NCBI GenBank assembly: GCA_964353455.1
Contig: CAYGWP010000400.1
Location: 1-8,563, forward strand
Direction of reading: 5' to 3'
Source of the DNA: CAYGWP01 sp964353455
Lineage (GTDB): Bacteria; Planctomycetota; Phycisphaerae; FEN-1346
Length of the DNA stretch: 8,563 nt
How positions within the stretch are numbered: the stretch's first letter is position 1; every line of letters begins with the position of its first letter. The notes beneath the pieces were generated by a model. The model was not told the DNA's origin. It worked only from the letters and a program-made list of their open reading frames with translations, and did not search any database. A program made the translations under genes and the position numbers. Shown here one piece after another: positions 1 through 6,723 of the stretch.

Positions 1-670
1 GGCGCAGCCGCGCGAGCATCGCCTGCGTCCGTCTCGGCAGGCCCTCGCTCCCGGCCACTCCCAGCGCCCGCACGTGCGCCGCAAGCAAGTCCAGAGCGGC
101 ACGGTCATCCACCTCGTACCAGTGCGGCACGAGGCCAAGCACCAGGCCGAACGCCTCGGCCCGGTCAACCATCGTGTCAAAGACGTCCCTGGAGTTCCAG
201 TCGAAACCGATGAGAAGTTCCGGCCGCTCCAGGCTCATCCCCACCAAGTACACCCCGCCCTCGGTGTTGGGGCCGAGCACGACATCGTCTATCAGCAGCC
301 GGTCGAACGCCTCGATCACAAACGCGTCCGGCACGGTCGGGCAGTCCGTCAGGAGCACCACCGCCCGGCGGTATCCGAGGCGGAATGCGTGCTCAAAAAT
401 GGCCGCCAGCGCCTGGCCGCGGCTCGTCCCCTGCTGCTGCATCAGACGCCAGTGCCGCGACGCCAGAAGTTCCACTGCCTTCCTGGCCCCGCGCGGGGCA
501 TAGCACAAGAGGCGGCTCTGGACCGAAAGATGCGAAAACCGCTCGCACAAATCCATCACGAAACTACGGTACAACTTGGCGGCCGCAGGCGCACCGAGGG
601 CCTCCGCCAGGCCCGGCTTGACGGCGCCCGGCTGCGGGTCCTGCGCCAGCATGGCAAACAGCGTGGACAT
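1..670 (-). CDS. DUF2064/TIGR04282-type glycosyltransferase, partial at window edge
   Basis: A nucleotide-sugar-transferase-like protein of the GT-A fold (DUF2064/TIGR04282). The 223 codons seen are close to the full usual family length, but no stop occurs before base 1. Motifs on the minus strand: near the N terminus LFAMLAQDPQPGAVKPGLAE (residues 4-23), where the family has a P-x-P-G-x-V-K-T-R-L type loop; then KLYRSFVMDL (32-41); GTSRGQALAAIFEHAF (81-96); LLTDCPTVP (106-114), equivalent to the family's D-S-P-T-L-P; and VVLGPNTEGGVYLVGM (130-145), equivalent to the G-P-x-x-D-G-G-Y-Y-L-I-G motif. HWYEVDD (183-189) matches the C-terminal W-x-D-V-D-T motif. The ATG at 670 gives the expected short N terminus; GGCGGA about 8 bases upstream is a weak ribosome site. 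The conserved D-G-G aspartate is glutamate here and K-T-R is K-P-G, so activity may differ from the standard family. Members often modify lipids or small molecules; the acceptor cannot be told. A promoter lies upstream at 780-809. Confidence 0.8.
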   Translation of the reverse strand, partial: MSTLFAMLAQDPQPGAVKPGLAEALGAPAAAKLYRSFVMDLCERFSHLSVQSRLLCYAPRGARKAVELLASRHWRLMQQQGTSRGQALAAIFEHAFRLGYRRAVVLLTDCPTVPDAFVIEAFDRLLIDDVVLGPNTEGGVYLVGMSLERPELLIGFDWNSRDVFDTMVDRAEAFGLVLGLVPHWYEVDDRAALDLLAAHVRALGVAGSEGLPRRTQAMLARLR

Positions 671-757
671 AGTCTTGTCCGCCGTCCAACGCTGAACACC
701 CGATGCCGCCGTCCCTGCGACACTGGACGTTGACCATTGGACTCGCCACTGGTGTAG

Positions 758-779
758 CCCTCGGTGCTTCAACTGAGGG
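758..779. other. short inverted repeat in the 671-857 gap
   Basis: CCCTCGGT and ACTGAGGG form an eight-pair stem (one G-T wobble) around the six-base loop GCTTCA. There is no T-run on either side, so it is not a classic rho-independent terminator. It overlaps the predicted transcription start of the glycosyltransferase promoter and could be an operator or chance. Nothing else is seen in the 671-857 gap apart from the promoter. Confidence 0.3.
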
Positions 780-809
780 ATTATAGTTGCCGCCGGACGA
801 AGGTGTCCA
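780..809 (-). promoter_or_regulatory. sigma-70-like promoter for the glycosyltransferase
   Basis: On the minus strand TGGACA (809-804) is followed by an 18-base spacer and a perfect TATAAT (785-780). That is 11 of 12 consensus bases with near-optimal spacing. Transcription would start near 773, leaving a leader of about 100 bases before the ATG at 670. It sits in the 187-base gap behind the lipoprotein gene, so the glycosyltransferase gene probably has its own promoter. In such GC-rich DNA a chance match this good is unlikely, but it has not been tested. Confidence 0.5.
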
Positions 810-857
810 CGAAAAACGGCGCGGTCGCCTGCTCACGCCCAGCCCCGCCCCCCGACA

Positions 858-1547
858 CTACTTGGCCGCAGCCTCAGCGCCCTTCGTGCTGACGGTCAGG
901 CCCTCAATCGTCAGCGTGCAGCCCCAGGTGTAGAAGCCGATGCGGTCCGAGAACTTGCCCTTCAGCGGCTGTGGATCGGTGTACCGGAAGACCTCCCGCC
1001 CGTCGATCACCATGCGCAGCCGGCCGCCGTCATTCTCCACCATGATGCGGTACTTCTGGCCGGGCTTCACGAGGGGCGTGCTCTTCACCGTCTCGCCGAC
1101 CTCCTCTCCGCAGCGCAGCAGCCGGTCGGCCGTGTTGCCGAGGCCGCCGAACTGGAAGAGGTAGCCCGCCAGGAACCCCGTGTCATCGGCGTTCAGGAAC
1201 GGGCTGATGTCCGAGATCGGGTTGCCCTTCAGCGAGGCGGTGAACTCGACGCGCACGCTCCCGGGCATCCGCGGCCCAGACAGCAGCACCTGCCCCTCCG
1301 AATCCACCGGCCCGGTGACCATCAGGGCCCCGCCCTCGACCTTGGCCTCGCCCGCCAGGACCTGCCACTCGGCCGGCGGTTTGCCGGGCTTCCCGAAATT
1401 GCCCACATAGACGACCGTCCATCCGTCGGCAACCGGCACGCCCGGTGTCGCCCTCGCCGGGCCCTGCGCCTGGCCGCACCCTGCCGCCATCACGAGAGTC
1501 CAGAAAAACACCCCCGCCAGACATGCCGCTCCCAGGTTCCTAGCCAT
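858..1547 (-). CDS. lipoprotein with LamG/DUF1080-like domain
   Basis: A 229-residue protein. The N terminus is a lipoprotein signal: Arg3, a hydrophobic run (residues 5-20), then MAAGC with the probable lipidated Cys24, followed by a short G/Q/A/P linker. The rest (about 43-222) alternates short beta strands in the manner of concanavalin-like domains (LamG, DUF1080/3-keto-disaccharide hydrolase): W-x-V, G-x-x-K-V-E-G-G-A-L, S-V-R-V-E-F-T-A (97-104), F-L-A-G-Y-L-F-Q-F-G (125-134), Y-R-I-M-V-E-N-D-G-G-R-L-R-M-V-I-D-G (166-183) and the closing G-F-Y-T-W-G-C-T-L-T-I-E-G-L (204-217). It is probably a secreted sugar-binding or sugar-processing protein anchored to a membrane; no catalytic residue can be assigned. 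The start is secure: AAAGGAG lies 6 bases before the ATG, which begins the signal peptide. It lies 178 bases behind the AAA gene on the same strand. Confidence 0.8.
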   Translation of the reverse strand: MARNLGAACLAGVFFWTLVMAAGCGQAQGPARATPGVPVADGWTVVYVGNFGKPGKPPAEWQVLAGEAKVEGGALMVTGPVDSEGQVLLSGPRMPGSVRVEFTASLKGNPISDISPFLNADDTGFLAGYLFQFGGLGNTADRLLRCGEEVGETVKSTPLVKPGQKYRIMVENDGGRLRMVIDGREVFRYTDPQPLKGKFSDRIGFYTWGCTLTIEGLTVSTKGAEAAAK

Positions 1548-1553
1548 CGCAGG

Positions 1554-1560
1554 CTCCTTT
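1554..1560 (-). promoter_or_regulatory. ribosome binding site of the LamG-like lipoprotein gene
   Basis: AAAGGAG on the minus strand with 6 bases to the ATG at 1547. It fixes the start and shows that the longer minus-strand open frame reaching back to 2531 is not the real gene. Confidence 0.75.
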
Positions 1561-1667
1561 CTTGTCACGAGGCGCACCCTTCCGGGGCCCGGCATCGCGC
1601 GGCAACCCCGGCCGCCGCTCCGCCTGCCCCAAGGCAGCGTACCTCCGCACAAGGCTGGCATCAACAA

Positions 1668-1688
1668 GAATCGGTGGAATCGGTGGAA
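1668..1688. repeat. 9-bp tandem repeat in the AAA-lipoprotein gap
   Basis: GAATCGGTG occurs twice head to tail, followed by a third partial copy (GAA). It lies in the 178-base gap 1548-1725 between two minus-strand genes. Nothing else is certain in that gap apart from the stem at 1702-1724 and the ribosome site at 1554-1560. Confidence 0.5.
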
Positions 1689-1701
1689 GGCGTAGTGCAT
1701 C

Positions 1702-1724
1702 ACAGGGGGGCAGCCGCCGCCTGT
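1702..1724 (-). terminator. possible stem-loop just after the AAA gene
   Basis: On the minus strand ACAGG and CCTGT bracket a G/C-rich interior that can pair further with small bulges. The stem begins one base after the AAA stop codon (1728-1726). No T-run follows, so it is at most a weak terminator or an RNA-end-stabilising hairpin. Confidence 0.25.
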
Positions 1725-1725
1725 T

Positions 1726-2514
1726 CTACTCGTGGGCGAAGCGGCGGGCGGCGCACAGGATGTCGTCCACGGCGGCCACCTGCGCACCGGAGACGGCGGC
1801 ACGGGCCGCGGCGGCGTCAAGGAGCGCGAGCGCCTTGGCCGGAAGGCAACCGGGCAGCCGGTGTGATTCGCGGACTGCCGCTGCCAGGCACGACTCGTCG
1901 ATCTCGATGCGGTGATGGGCCGCCATGCGGGACTTGAGGACCCGCAGCACCTCGGCCGTCTCGGCCGCCGAGAGTTCCTCCAGGCTGATGACGCGGGTCC
2001 GCCGCACGAGCGGCTCTGCGCACCGCGCCGCGTACTGCGGCAGGAGCGTCCCGACCAGCCGCCGGCCGCGGTCCAGCGCCTGCGCGAGCACCAGCGGTCC
2101 GTGCGTCTGCGGACGCAGCGCAAGTTCCAGGTGTTCGAGGGCGAGAACCACGTCGCAGTTCCCGTCCGTCTCGGCCAGGACGGCCGCCAACAGGGTCTCG
2201 CGGTCCGAGTCAAACAGCGTCCCGGCGAAGAGGCCGCCCAGGTCAACCGCGACAAGGCGGCCGGCCGGGACGCCAACGCGAAACTTCGCGGCCGCCGCAT
2301 GCAGGAGGTTCGTCTTGCCGACGCCGGACGGGCCGACCAGGACCGGCATGCGGACCTGGCCCCACGCCGCGAGGCACGAGACGACTTCTTCGATTTCCTC
2401 GGTCCGGCCGACCGTCGCCTCCGCCTTGCCTTCGGACGCAAGGGCCGTGAGGTCCGCTGCGAAGCGCGCCAGGAGCGACGGCTCCGCGTCCTCGGCGGCG
2501 CGCGGCCGGGGCAT
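1726..2514 (-). CDS. stand-alone ClpA/ClpB D1-like AAA domain protein, degenerate Walker B
   Basis: A 262-residue protein that aligns by eye along the first AAA module of ClpA/ClpB. LLARFAADLTALASEGKAEA (residues 14-33) and TVGRTEEIEEVV (34-45) match the linker and V-I-G-R-D-E-E-I box. Walker A is LVGPSGVGKTN (59-69), followed by RLVAVDLGGLFAGTLF (86-101), like the Clp L-V-A-L-D-L-G-A-L-V-A-G segment. At the Walker B site VVLALEHLEL (122-131) replaces the usual hydrophobic-D-E-L-H, so Asp-Glu has become Glu-His. RRTR (171-174) may hold the arginine finger, and the lid (184-235) ends in LPAKALALLDAAAA as in Clp D1. There is no Clp N domain, M domain or second AAA module. It probably binds ATP but hydrolyses it poorly, perhaps serving as a switch or scaffold. 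The ATG at 2514 puts a natural 13 residues before the Clp homology. Only GAG about 7 bases upstream resembles a ribosome site, and the DNA upstream is RHS sequence on the other strand, so the native promoter or an N-terminal part may be lost. Confidence 0.75.
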   Translation of the reverse strand: MPRPRAAEDAEPSLLARFAADLTALASEGKAEATVGRTEEIEEVVSCLAAWGQVRMPVLVGPSGVGKTNLLHAAAAKFRVGVPAGRLVAVDLGGLFAGTLFDSDRETLLAAVLAETDGNCDVVLALEHLELALRPQTHGPLVLAQALDRGRRLVGTLLPQYAARCAEPLVRRTRVISLEELSAAETAEVLRVLKSRMAAHHRIEIDESCLAAAVRESHRLPGCLPAKALALLDAAAARAAVSGAQVAAVDDILCAARRFAHE

Positions 2515-2523
2515 CGCCGGCTC
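2515..2523. other. breakpoint between AAA gene start and truncated RHS gene
   Basis: To the left, DNA codes for the AAA protein on the minus strand from its first codon. To the right, DNA codes on the plus strand for RHS sequence already in mid-repeat (TTADYGCGAPIWKYAAD). Neither gene has a normal upstream region: no promoter, no start with a ribosome site and no RHS N terminus. The RHS reading frame stays open leftward to 1912, but there it is plain antisense of the AAA gene. This is a rearrangement junction or an assembly chimera. Confidence 0.5.
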
Positions 2524-5500
2524 GTGACCACCGCCGATTACGGCTGCGGCGCACCCATCTGGAAATATGCCGCGGACGCGCCCGAATACTCCGACTACGC
2601 CAATCGCCCGTCGGCGAGCACCGATTCCTGCCTGGTCACGAGGCGGACCTACGACGCCGCAGGCCGCCTTAAGGCCGTCTTCGACCCGAAAGGCATCGAA
2701 ACCCGCACCTATTACGACGACATCGGCCGCAAGACCTACGTCGTCGAGAACTACACCGACTTCGATGCCGAGAAGGAGGAGGACTCGGGCGGCGCTGACA
2801 AGAGCCAGGACCGCGTCACCCGCTTCACCTATGACGGTCTTGGCAACGTCCGGACTCAGACCGCCCTTGACCCTGACGCCGACGGCGATACCAAGGACAG
2901 CCAGACCACCACGTATGATTACACCGACGCCCATAGCGCTTCCCTCCAGACCAAGGTCACCTACCCCGACTCGACGGCCGGCAGCGACGTCGTCTCAGTT
3001 ACGTACCACCTCGACGGACTGCCCGGCACCCGCACCAACCAGGCGGGACTTGTGCTCACCTATCGCTACGACGGCCTCCGACGCAAGACGGGCGAGCGCG
3101 TGACCGACTGGTACACGAGCCCCGCCGACCGGTACGTTGAGGCCCTCGCCACCGCCTATGATTCTCTCGGCCGCGTCGAGAAACTCACCGCCCATACCGG
3201 CGATTACGGGACCGTCCGATGCCAGATCCAGTATTCCTACGACTTCATGAGCCGCCTTGCCCGCGAGTACCAGCATCACACCGGCGAGGTTGACACCCAA
3301 ACCACGCCCTACGTGGAGTACCACTATGACTCCGTTCGCTTGATCGACGTCCGGTACCCCAACAACAGCTACATCTTGCTGCGGTACGGCGATGCGGGCG
3401 GAGTACCCGACAAACTCTCGCAACTTGTGGCCTTGTGGGATAGTCACGGCGGCAGTTACAACCCCGTCGCGGAGTTCGCCTACTGCGGCGTATCACGCCT
3501 CGTCACCGAGACCCATTCAAACAGCGGGAACCTCGTTCAAACCCTCTCATACGCCGGGCCAACGGCCGGCCAGTACCCTCACCTGGACCGCTTCGGCCGC
3601 ATCACCTGGCAGACATGGAAGGATGCCAACGACGTCGTGATCGACCAGTACTTCTATGGTTACGACACTGCCGGCAACCGCCTCTGGCGGGCCGTGCGGC
3701 CCGACCCCTACGCGCTGATGGACCTCGATGAGGCCTACCAGTACGACGGCCTTCATCGCCTCACGAAGGCCCAACGCGGCAGCCTTACTCAGGGCCCGGG
3801 GCCAATCGCCCCTTGTTACGGCGACACCGACGTCGACGGTGACGTGGATGATGACGACGCGGACATTGTTGACGCGAACTATGGCAAGACCGGCATGGCG
3901 TGGGCCGATGGCGATTTCGACGGCAATGGCAAGGTGGACGACGATGATGTGGGTGGGCTCGGCGGGATCTACGGCAGCCTCCCCGACCGCTCCGTCGTCC
4001 GCACCTGGCAGTGGACCCTTGACTCCGTGGGCAACTGGGCGGGATACTATGAGGATGCCGGGGCGGGCGGCGAGGGCCAATGGGACCTCCAGCAATCCCG
4101 CACGCACAATAAAGCCAACGAGATCGACACCGACAACAGCCACTCAAACGGGCCGGATGAAGATGCCATCGACGAAGGCGAGAGCCAGGCCAAGTGGGTC
4201 GGCCCCAAGTACGATGCCGCAGGCAACCTCATCCAGGGGCCGAAGCCGGCGTCGGAGACCGCGCGGCTGCATTTCGTCTATGATGCTTGGAACCGGCTCG
4301 TTCAGGTGCGGGAAGATAGTGGCGGCAAGGCGGGCGACCCCATCGCAACGTATCGCCATGATGCCGCAGGCCGCCGCATCAGGAAGTTGCTGGGCGCGAA
4401 CCCGGCCGAGCCGACGCTCGCCCTCGATTACTATCACAACAACACCGGCCAGGTGGTGGAGGTCCGAAAGGACGGGGCCGCAAACCCGCTGGAGCAGTAC
4501 CTCTGGTCTCCGCGGTACGTCCACGCCCCGGTCGTCAGGTGGCGCGACGAGAACACCGACGGCGACCTTCTCGACCAGGGCGATACGGTTCTATATTACT
4601 GCACTGATGCCAACTTCAACGTCACGCTCCTCATGGGATCCGGCATCGAGCGGTACATGTACGACCCGTACGGCAAGGTCGAGGTCCTCGATGGCGGCTG
4701 GACGCCGCGCGAAGGGAACGCCTCCGCCTACTCGAACGAACTCCTCTTCACCGGCCACCGCCTCGACACGGAGTCAGGCCTTTACTACACGCTCCACCGG
4801 CACTATCATCCAACCCTTGGCCGCTGGCTCCAGCGCGACCCGCAAGGGTACGTCGATGGGATGGGGTTGTATGAGTACTGCGGCGGAGGGCCTCTAGATG
4901 CGTATGACCCGCTGGGATTGCTCGAGCTCCCTACTTATACTGAAACCTACCCTTCACGCGAGAAGGGGAAGGCCGGAACAATTACCTATGAATACCAGTG
5001 GTTCACGGGTAGAGTGGTTGGCAGGACGCTGTTTATCCCGGACCCGAATCCAAACGAGATGGGCGGGGTACCGGTATCCCGGACGAGCGGGGGGGTGGAC
5101 TGTGCCGCCGCGATTTATCAGAAGCAAAGCGATGTGCAGACTCTTGGGCGCAGTGCGGGTTACGTCAGGAGCGGGATGGAGGGCGTACTCAGCCTTCACC
5201 CTCTTGAGAATATACTCGAGGCCGGGGCCGGAACGGACATCAATAACAATCCGACCGGAATTGGTGACCGCGCCCTAAACATTGCAGGCCTCCTTCCCGT
5301 CGGCGCGGTTCTGGGCACGGCAGGCAAGATCACGGTGAAAGGAGCCAGGGCGCTTAACCTGGCCGGTGATGCCGCAAGGGGCGCGGCCAGAGCGGCCGAC
5401 GTCGCTGGGGATGCGGCCAGAACGGGAAGGCGAGCGGGGCGGGTGGCCCGTGAGGCTGCGGCGGCTGATTCGCTCAGGACGGTTACACAGGCCGCAGGTA

Positions 5501-5793
5501 CTGGACCGCAGTACTTCATTGAGAATGGAGTGCGTCGTTCGGTTGCGTCGCGTGAAGCAGGTTTGACCGAGATTCCCGCGACGGTTTACCGAGAGGGACA
5601 AGCACCGGTGACCACCACGTTACGTCTTGATCAGTTACATTCGCCCAAACCTGAGGTGCTGCTCGACGCCCGGCTTCAGAGAATCAAACCGCCTATTGTG
5701 ACCCCGATAGAGGTACAGCCCCTCGGCTTGCCTGGCCAGGTCCAGACAGTTCCACTGGGCCGAGTCAGGATCGTTCCCCCGGAAAGGCAATGA
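2524..5793 (+). CDS. RHS/YD-repeat polymorphic toxin, 5'-truncated, with tip 1
   Basis: A cell-surface or secreted toxin-carrier protein: YD repeats form a shell that encloses a C-terminal toxin. Residues are counted from the GTG at 2524, chosen only because the frame upstream is antisense to the AAA gene; it has no ribosome site, and the true N terminus is missing. Repeats include RTYDAAGRLKAVFDPKG (near 40), TYDGLGNVRTQT (near 100) and RYDGLRRKTGERV (near 180). A dockerin-like double EF hand interrupts the repeats at 433-485. The RHS-associated core includes VYDAWNRLVQVRE (near 585), YDPYGKVE and GHRLDTESGLYYTLHRHYHP (near 745), and closes with DPLGL (795-799). The tip (800-1089) then departs from the other two copies. 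It has a Gly/Ala-rich hydrophobic pre-toxin stretch around IAGLLPVGAVLGTAG (918-932), an Ala/Arg-rich linker, and an end domain from about 990 containing FIENGVRRSVASREAGLTEI and VQPLGLPGQ. I do not recognise this end domain securely; a ParB-like nuclease fold is one weak possibility. The immunity candidate follows after 1 nt. Without a start it may be silent. Confidence 0.75.
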   Translation: MTTADYGCGAPIWKYAADAPEYSDYANRPSASTDSCLVTRRTYDAAGRLKAVFDPKGIETRTYYDDIGRKTYVVENYTDFDAEKEEDSGGADKSQDRVTRFTYDGLGNVRTQTALDPDADGDTKDSQTTTYDYTDAHSASLQTKVTYPDSTAGSDVVSVTYHLDGLPGTRTNQAGLVLTYRYDGLRRKTGERVTDWYTSPADRYVEALATAYDSLGRVEKLTAHTGDYGTVRCQIQYSYDFMSRLAREYQHHTGEVDTQTTPYVEYHYDSVRLIDVRYPNNSYILLRYGDAGGVPDKLSQLVALWDSHGGSYNPVAEFAYCGVSRLVTETHSNSGNLVQTLSYAGPTAGQYPHLDRFGRITWQTWKDANDVVIDQYFYGYDTAGNRLWRAVRPDPYALMDLDEAYQYDGLHRLTKAQRGSLTQGPGPIAPCYGDTDVDGDVDDDDADIVDANYGKTGMAWADGDFDGNGKVDDDDVGGLGGIYGSLPDRSVVRTWQWTLDSVGNWAGYYEDAGAGGEGQWDLQQSRTHNKANEIDTDNSHSNGPDEDAIDEGESQAKWVGPKYDAAGNLIQGPKPASETARLHFVYDAWNRLVQVREDSGGKAGDPIATYRHDAAGRRIRKLLGANPAEPTLALDYYHNNTGQVVEVRKDGAANPLEQYLWSPRYVHAPVVRWRDENTDGDLLDQGDTVLYYCTDANFNVTLLMGSGIERYMYDPYGKVEVLDGGWTPREGNASAYSNELLFTGHRLDTESGLYYTLHRHYHPTLGRWLQRDPQGYVDGMGLYEYCGGGPLDAYDPLGLLELPTYTETYPSREKGKAGTITYEYQWFTGRVVGRTLFIPDPNPNEMGGVPVSRTSGGVDCAAAIYQKQSDVQTLGRSAGYVRSGMEGVLSLHPLENILEAGAGTDINNNPTGIGDRALNIAGLLPVGAVLGTAGKITVKGARALNLAGDAARGAARAADVAGDAARTGRRAGRVAREAAAADSLRTVTQAAGTGPQYFIENGVRRSVASREAGLTEIPATVYREGQAPVTTTLRLDQLHSPKPEVLLDARLQRIKPPIVTPIEVQPLGLPGQVQTVPLGRVRIVPPERQ
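3820..3978 (+). other. dockerin-like double EF-hand inserted in RHS repeats
   Basis: The encoded segment holds two twelve-residue calcium loops, DTDVDGDVDDDD and DFDGNGKVDDDD, joined by ADIVDANYGKTGMAWADG and ending in GGLGGIYGS. Acidic residues occupy loop positions 1, 3, 9 and 12 in both, with Asp or Asn at position 5. This is the layout of the dockerin-type tails common in planctomycete surface proteins, but here it lies inside an RHS protein between a repeat ending QRGSLTQGPG and the next repeat, RTWQWTLDSVGNW. The other two RHS fragments start downstream of this point, so it cannot be compared within the window. Confidence 0.75.
4348..4917 (+). repeat. RHS-core DNA repeat, copy 1
   Basis: A near-identical block found again at 6145-6723 and, from its 4411 equivalent onward, at 8112-8563. 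It encodes TYRHDAAGRRIRKLLGANPA through DAYDPLGL. Copy 1 differs from copies 2 and 3 at 4627-4660: it encodes LLMGSGIERYMY where they encode LVDTSGAPVERY followed by T/V-Y, a net three-residue loss. Similarity to copy 2 stops within a few bases of the end of the DPLG codons. Confidence 0.85.
5781..5787 (+). promoter_or_regulatory. ribosome binding site of immunity candidate 1
   Basis: GGAAAGG lies inside the last codons of the RHS gene, 7 bases before the ATG at 5795. The RHS stop TGA (5791-5793) lies between site and start, so the two genes are probably translationally coupled. Confidence 0.6.
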
Positions 5794-5794
5794 C

Positions 5795-6064
5795 ATGAGC
5801 GACGAGGAACTTCGTCGGCGGCTTCTGTTTATCCTTCACCGCGCTTTGGTCGAGGCAAGGCTTCTTGCTCAAGCCAACAAGCATGAGCAACTTATGGCCT
5901 TGGCGGACACGATGGAGCCTATTCCTGGACACTTGCAGGACTTGGAGAGGTGCGATCTCGAAGGGATACGGTTCAGCCTTAGAACTTATCGCACGAAATT
6001 TCCAAGTCCCTCTTTCGATTACCTCAGGTATCTGGATGTTGATCCGGTGCCTGATCGGTTCTGA
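5795..6064 (+). CDS. candidate immunity protein 1 (cytoplasmic, 89 aa)
   Basis: A small protein that starts 1 nt behind the RHS stop with a good ribosome site in the RHS 3' end. It has no signal peptide or membrane segment. The first half is strongly helical in pattern (EELRRRLLFILHRALVEARL, residues 4-23, then HEQLMALADTMEPIPGHL, 30-47). The second half holds an F-x-L-R-T-Y segment and a closing FDYLRYLD (74-81). Size, position and variable-region base composition fit an immunity protein that binds and blocks the tip of the RHS protein just upstream. It resembles, from memory, small proteins found behind RHS and filamentous-haemagglutinin toxins that carry an A-R-x-L...Q-x-x-x-L-A-D...P core, but I cannot name a family. 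A soluble immunity protein suggests that tip 1 acts in the cytoplasm. Confidence 0.65.
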   Translation: MSDEELRRRLLFILHRALVEARLLAQANKHEQLMALADTMEPIPGHLQDLERCDLEGIRFSLRTYRTKFPSPSFDYLRYLDVDPVPDRF

Positions 6065-6144
6065 TTGTTTTAGAATCTGGCGGGGAGGCGCCACCGCTGT
6101 GCGTCAAGGCCGACGACAACAGCAGCCCGGACACGATCGTAGCC

Positions 6145-6723
6145 ACGTATCGGCATGATGCCGCAGGCCGCCGCATCAGGAAGTTGCTGGGCGCGAACCC
6201 GGCCGAGCCGACGCTCGCCCTCGATTATTATCACAACAACTCCGGCCAGGTTGTCGAGGTCCGAAAGGACGCGGCCGCAAACCCGCTGGAGCAGTACCTC
6301 TGGTCTCCGCGGTACGTCCACGCCCCGGTCGTCAGGTGGCGCGACGAGAACACCGACGGCGACCTTCTCGACCAGGGGGACACGATTCTATATTACTGCA
6401 CTGACGCCAACTTTAACGTCACGGCCCTGGTCGATACGTCCGGCGCGCCGGTCGAGCGGTACACGTACGACCCGTACGGCAAGGTTGAGCTCCTCGATGG
6501 CGGCTGGACGCCGCGCGAGGGCAATGCCTCCGCCTACTCCAACGAACTCCTCTTCACCGGCCACCGCCTGGACACGGAGTCAGGGCTTTACTACACGCTC
6601 CACCGCCATTATCATCCCACGTTGGGCAGTTGGGTCCAGCGCGACCCGCAGGGGTATGTCGATGGGATGGGGTTGTATGAGTATGTGGGCGGTGGGCCGT
6701 TAGATGCGTATGACCCGCTGGGG
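6145..6723 (+). repeat. RHS-core DNA repeat, copy 2
   Basis: Second copy of the block at 4348-4917 (offset 1797 at its start and 1806 at its end because copy 2 has nine extra bases). RHS-like coding continues upstream of the shared block to about 6067 (VLESGGEAPP and VKADDNSSPDTIVATYRHD), where copy 1 reads VREDSGGKAGDPIATYRHD. Copy 2 therefore derives from a related but different RHS gene. Confidence 0.85.

Noticed and set aside
1548..1725. Promoter TTGATG-17-TACGCT in front of the lipoprotein gene
   Set aside because: Only 7 of 12 consensus bases match, which is too weak in GC-rich DNA to list as a feature.
1912..2523. Plus-strand open frame extending the RHS gene upstream to 1912
   Set aside because: It reads antisense through the AAA gene; its residues (Arg/Gln/Glu-rich, no YD repeats) lack RHS character, and the minus strand carries clear Clp-like motifs.
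858..2531. 557-codon minus-strand open frame
   Set aside because: Only its last 229 codons are a real gene, fixed by ribosome site and signal peptide. The first part is the AAA gene in the wrong frame, an Arg/Ser/Pro-rich shadow.
2515..2934. N-terminal extension of the AAA protein to 2934
   Set aside because: It is antisense of RHS repeats (Val/Gly/Ala-rich, no domain), and Clp homology starts just after the ATG at 2514.
3547..4143. 198-codon minus-strand open frame opposite the dockerin-like region
   Set aside because: Its Val/Ile-rich sequence is the antisense of Asp/Asn-rich codons; no ribosome site or independent motif.
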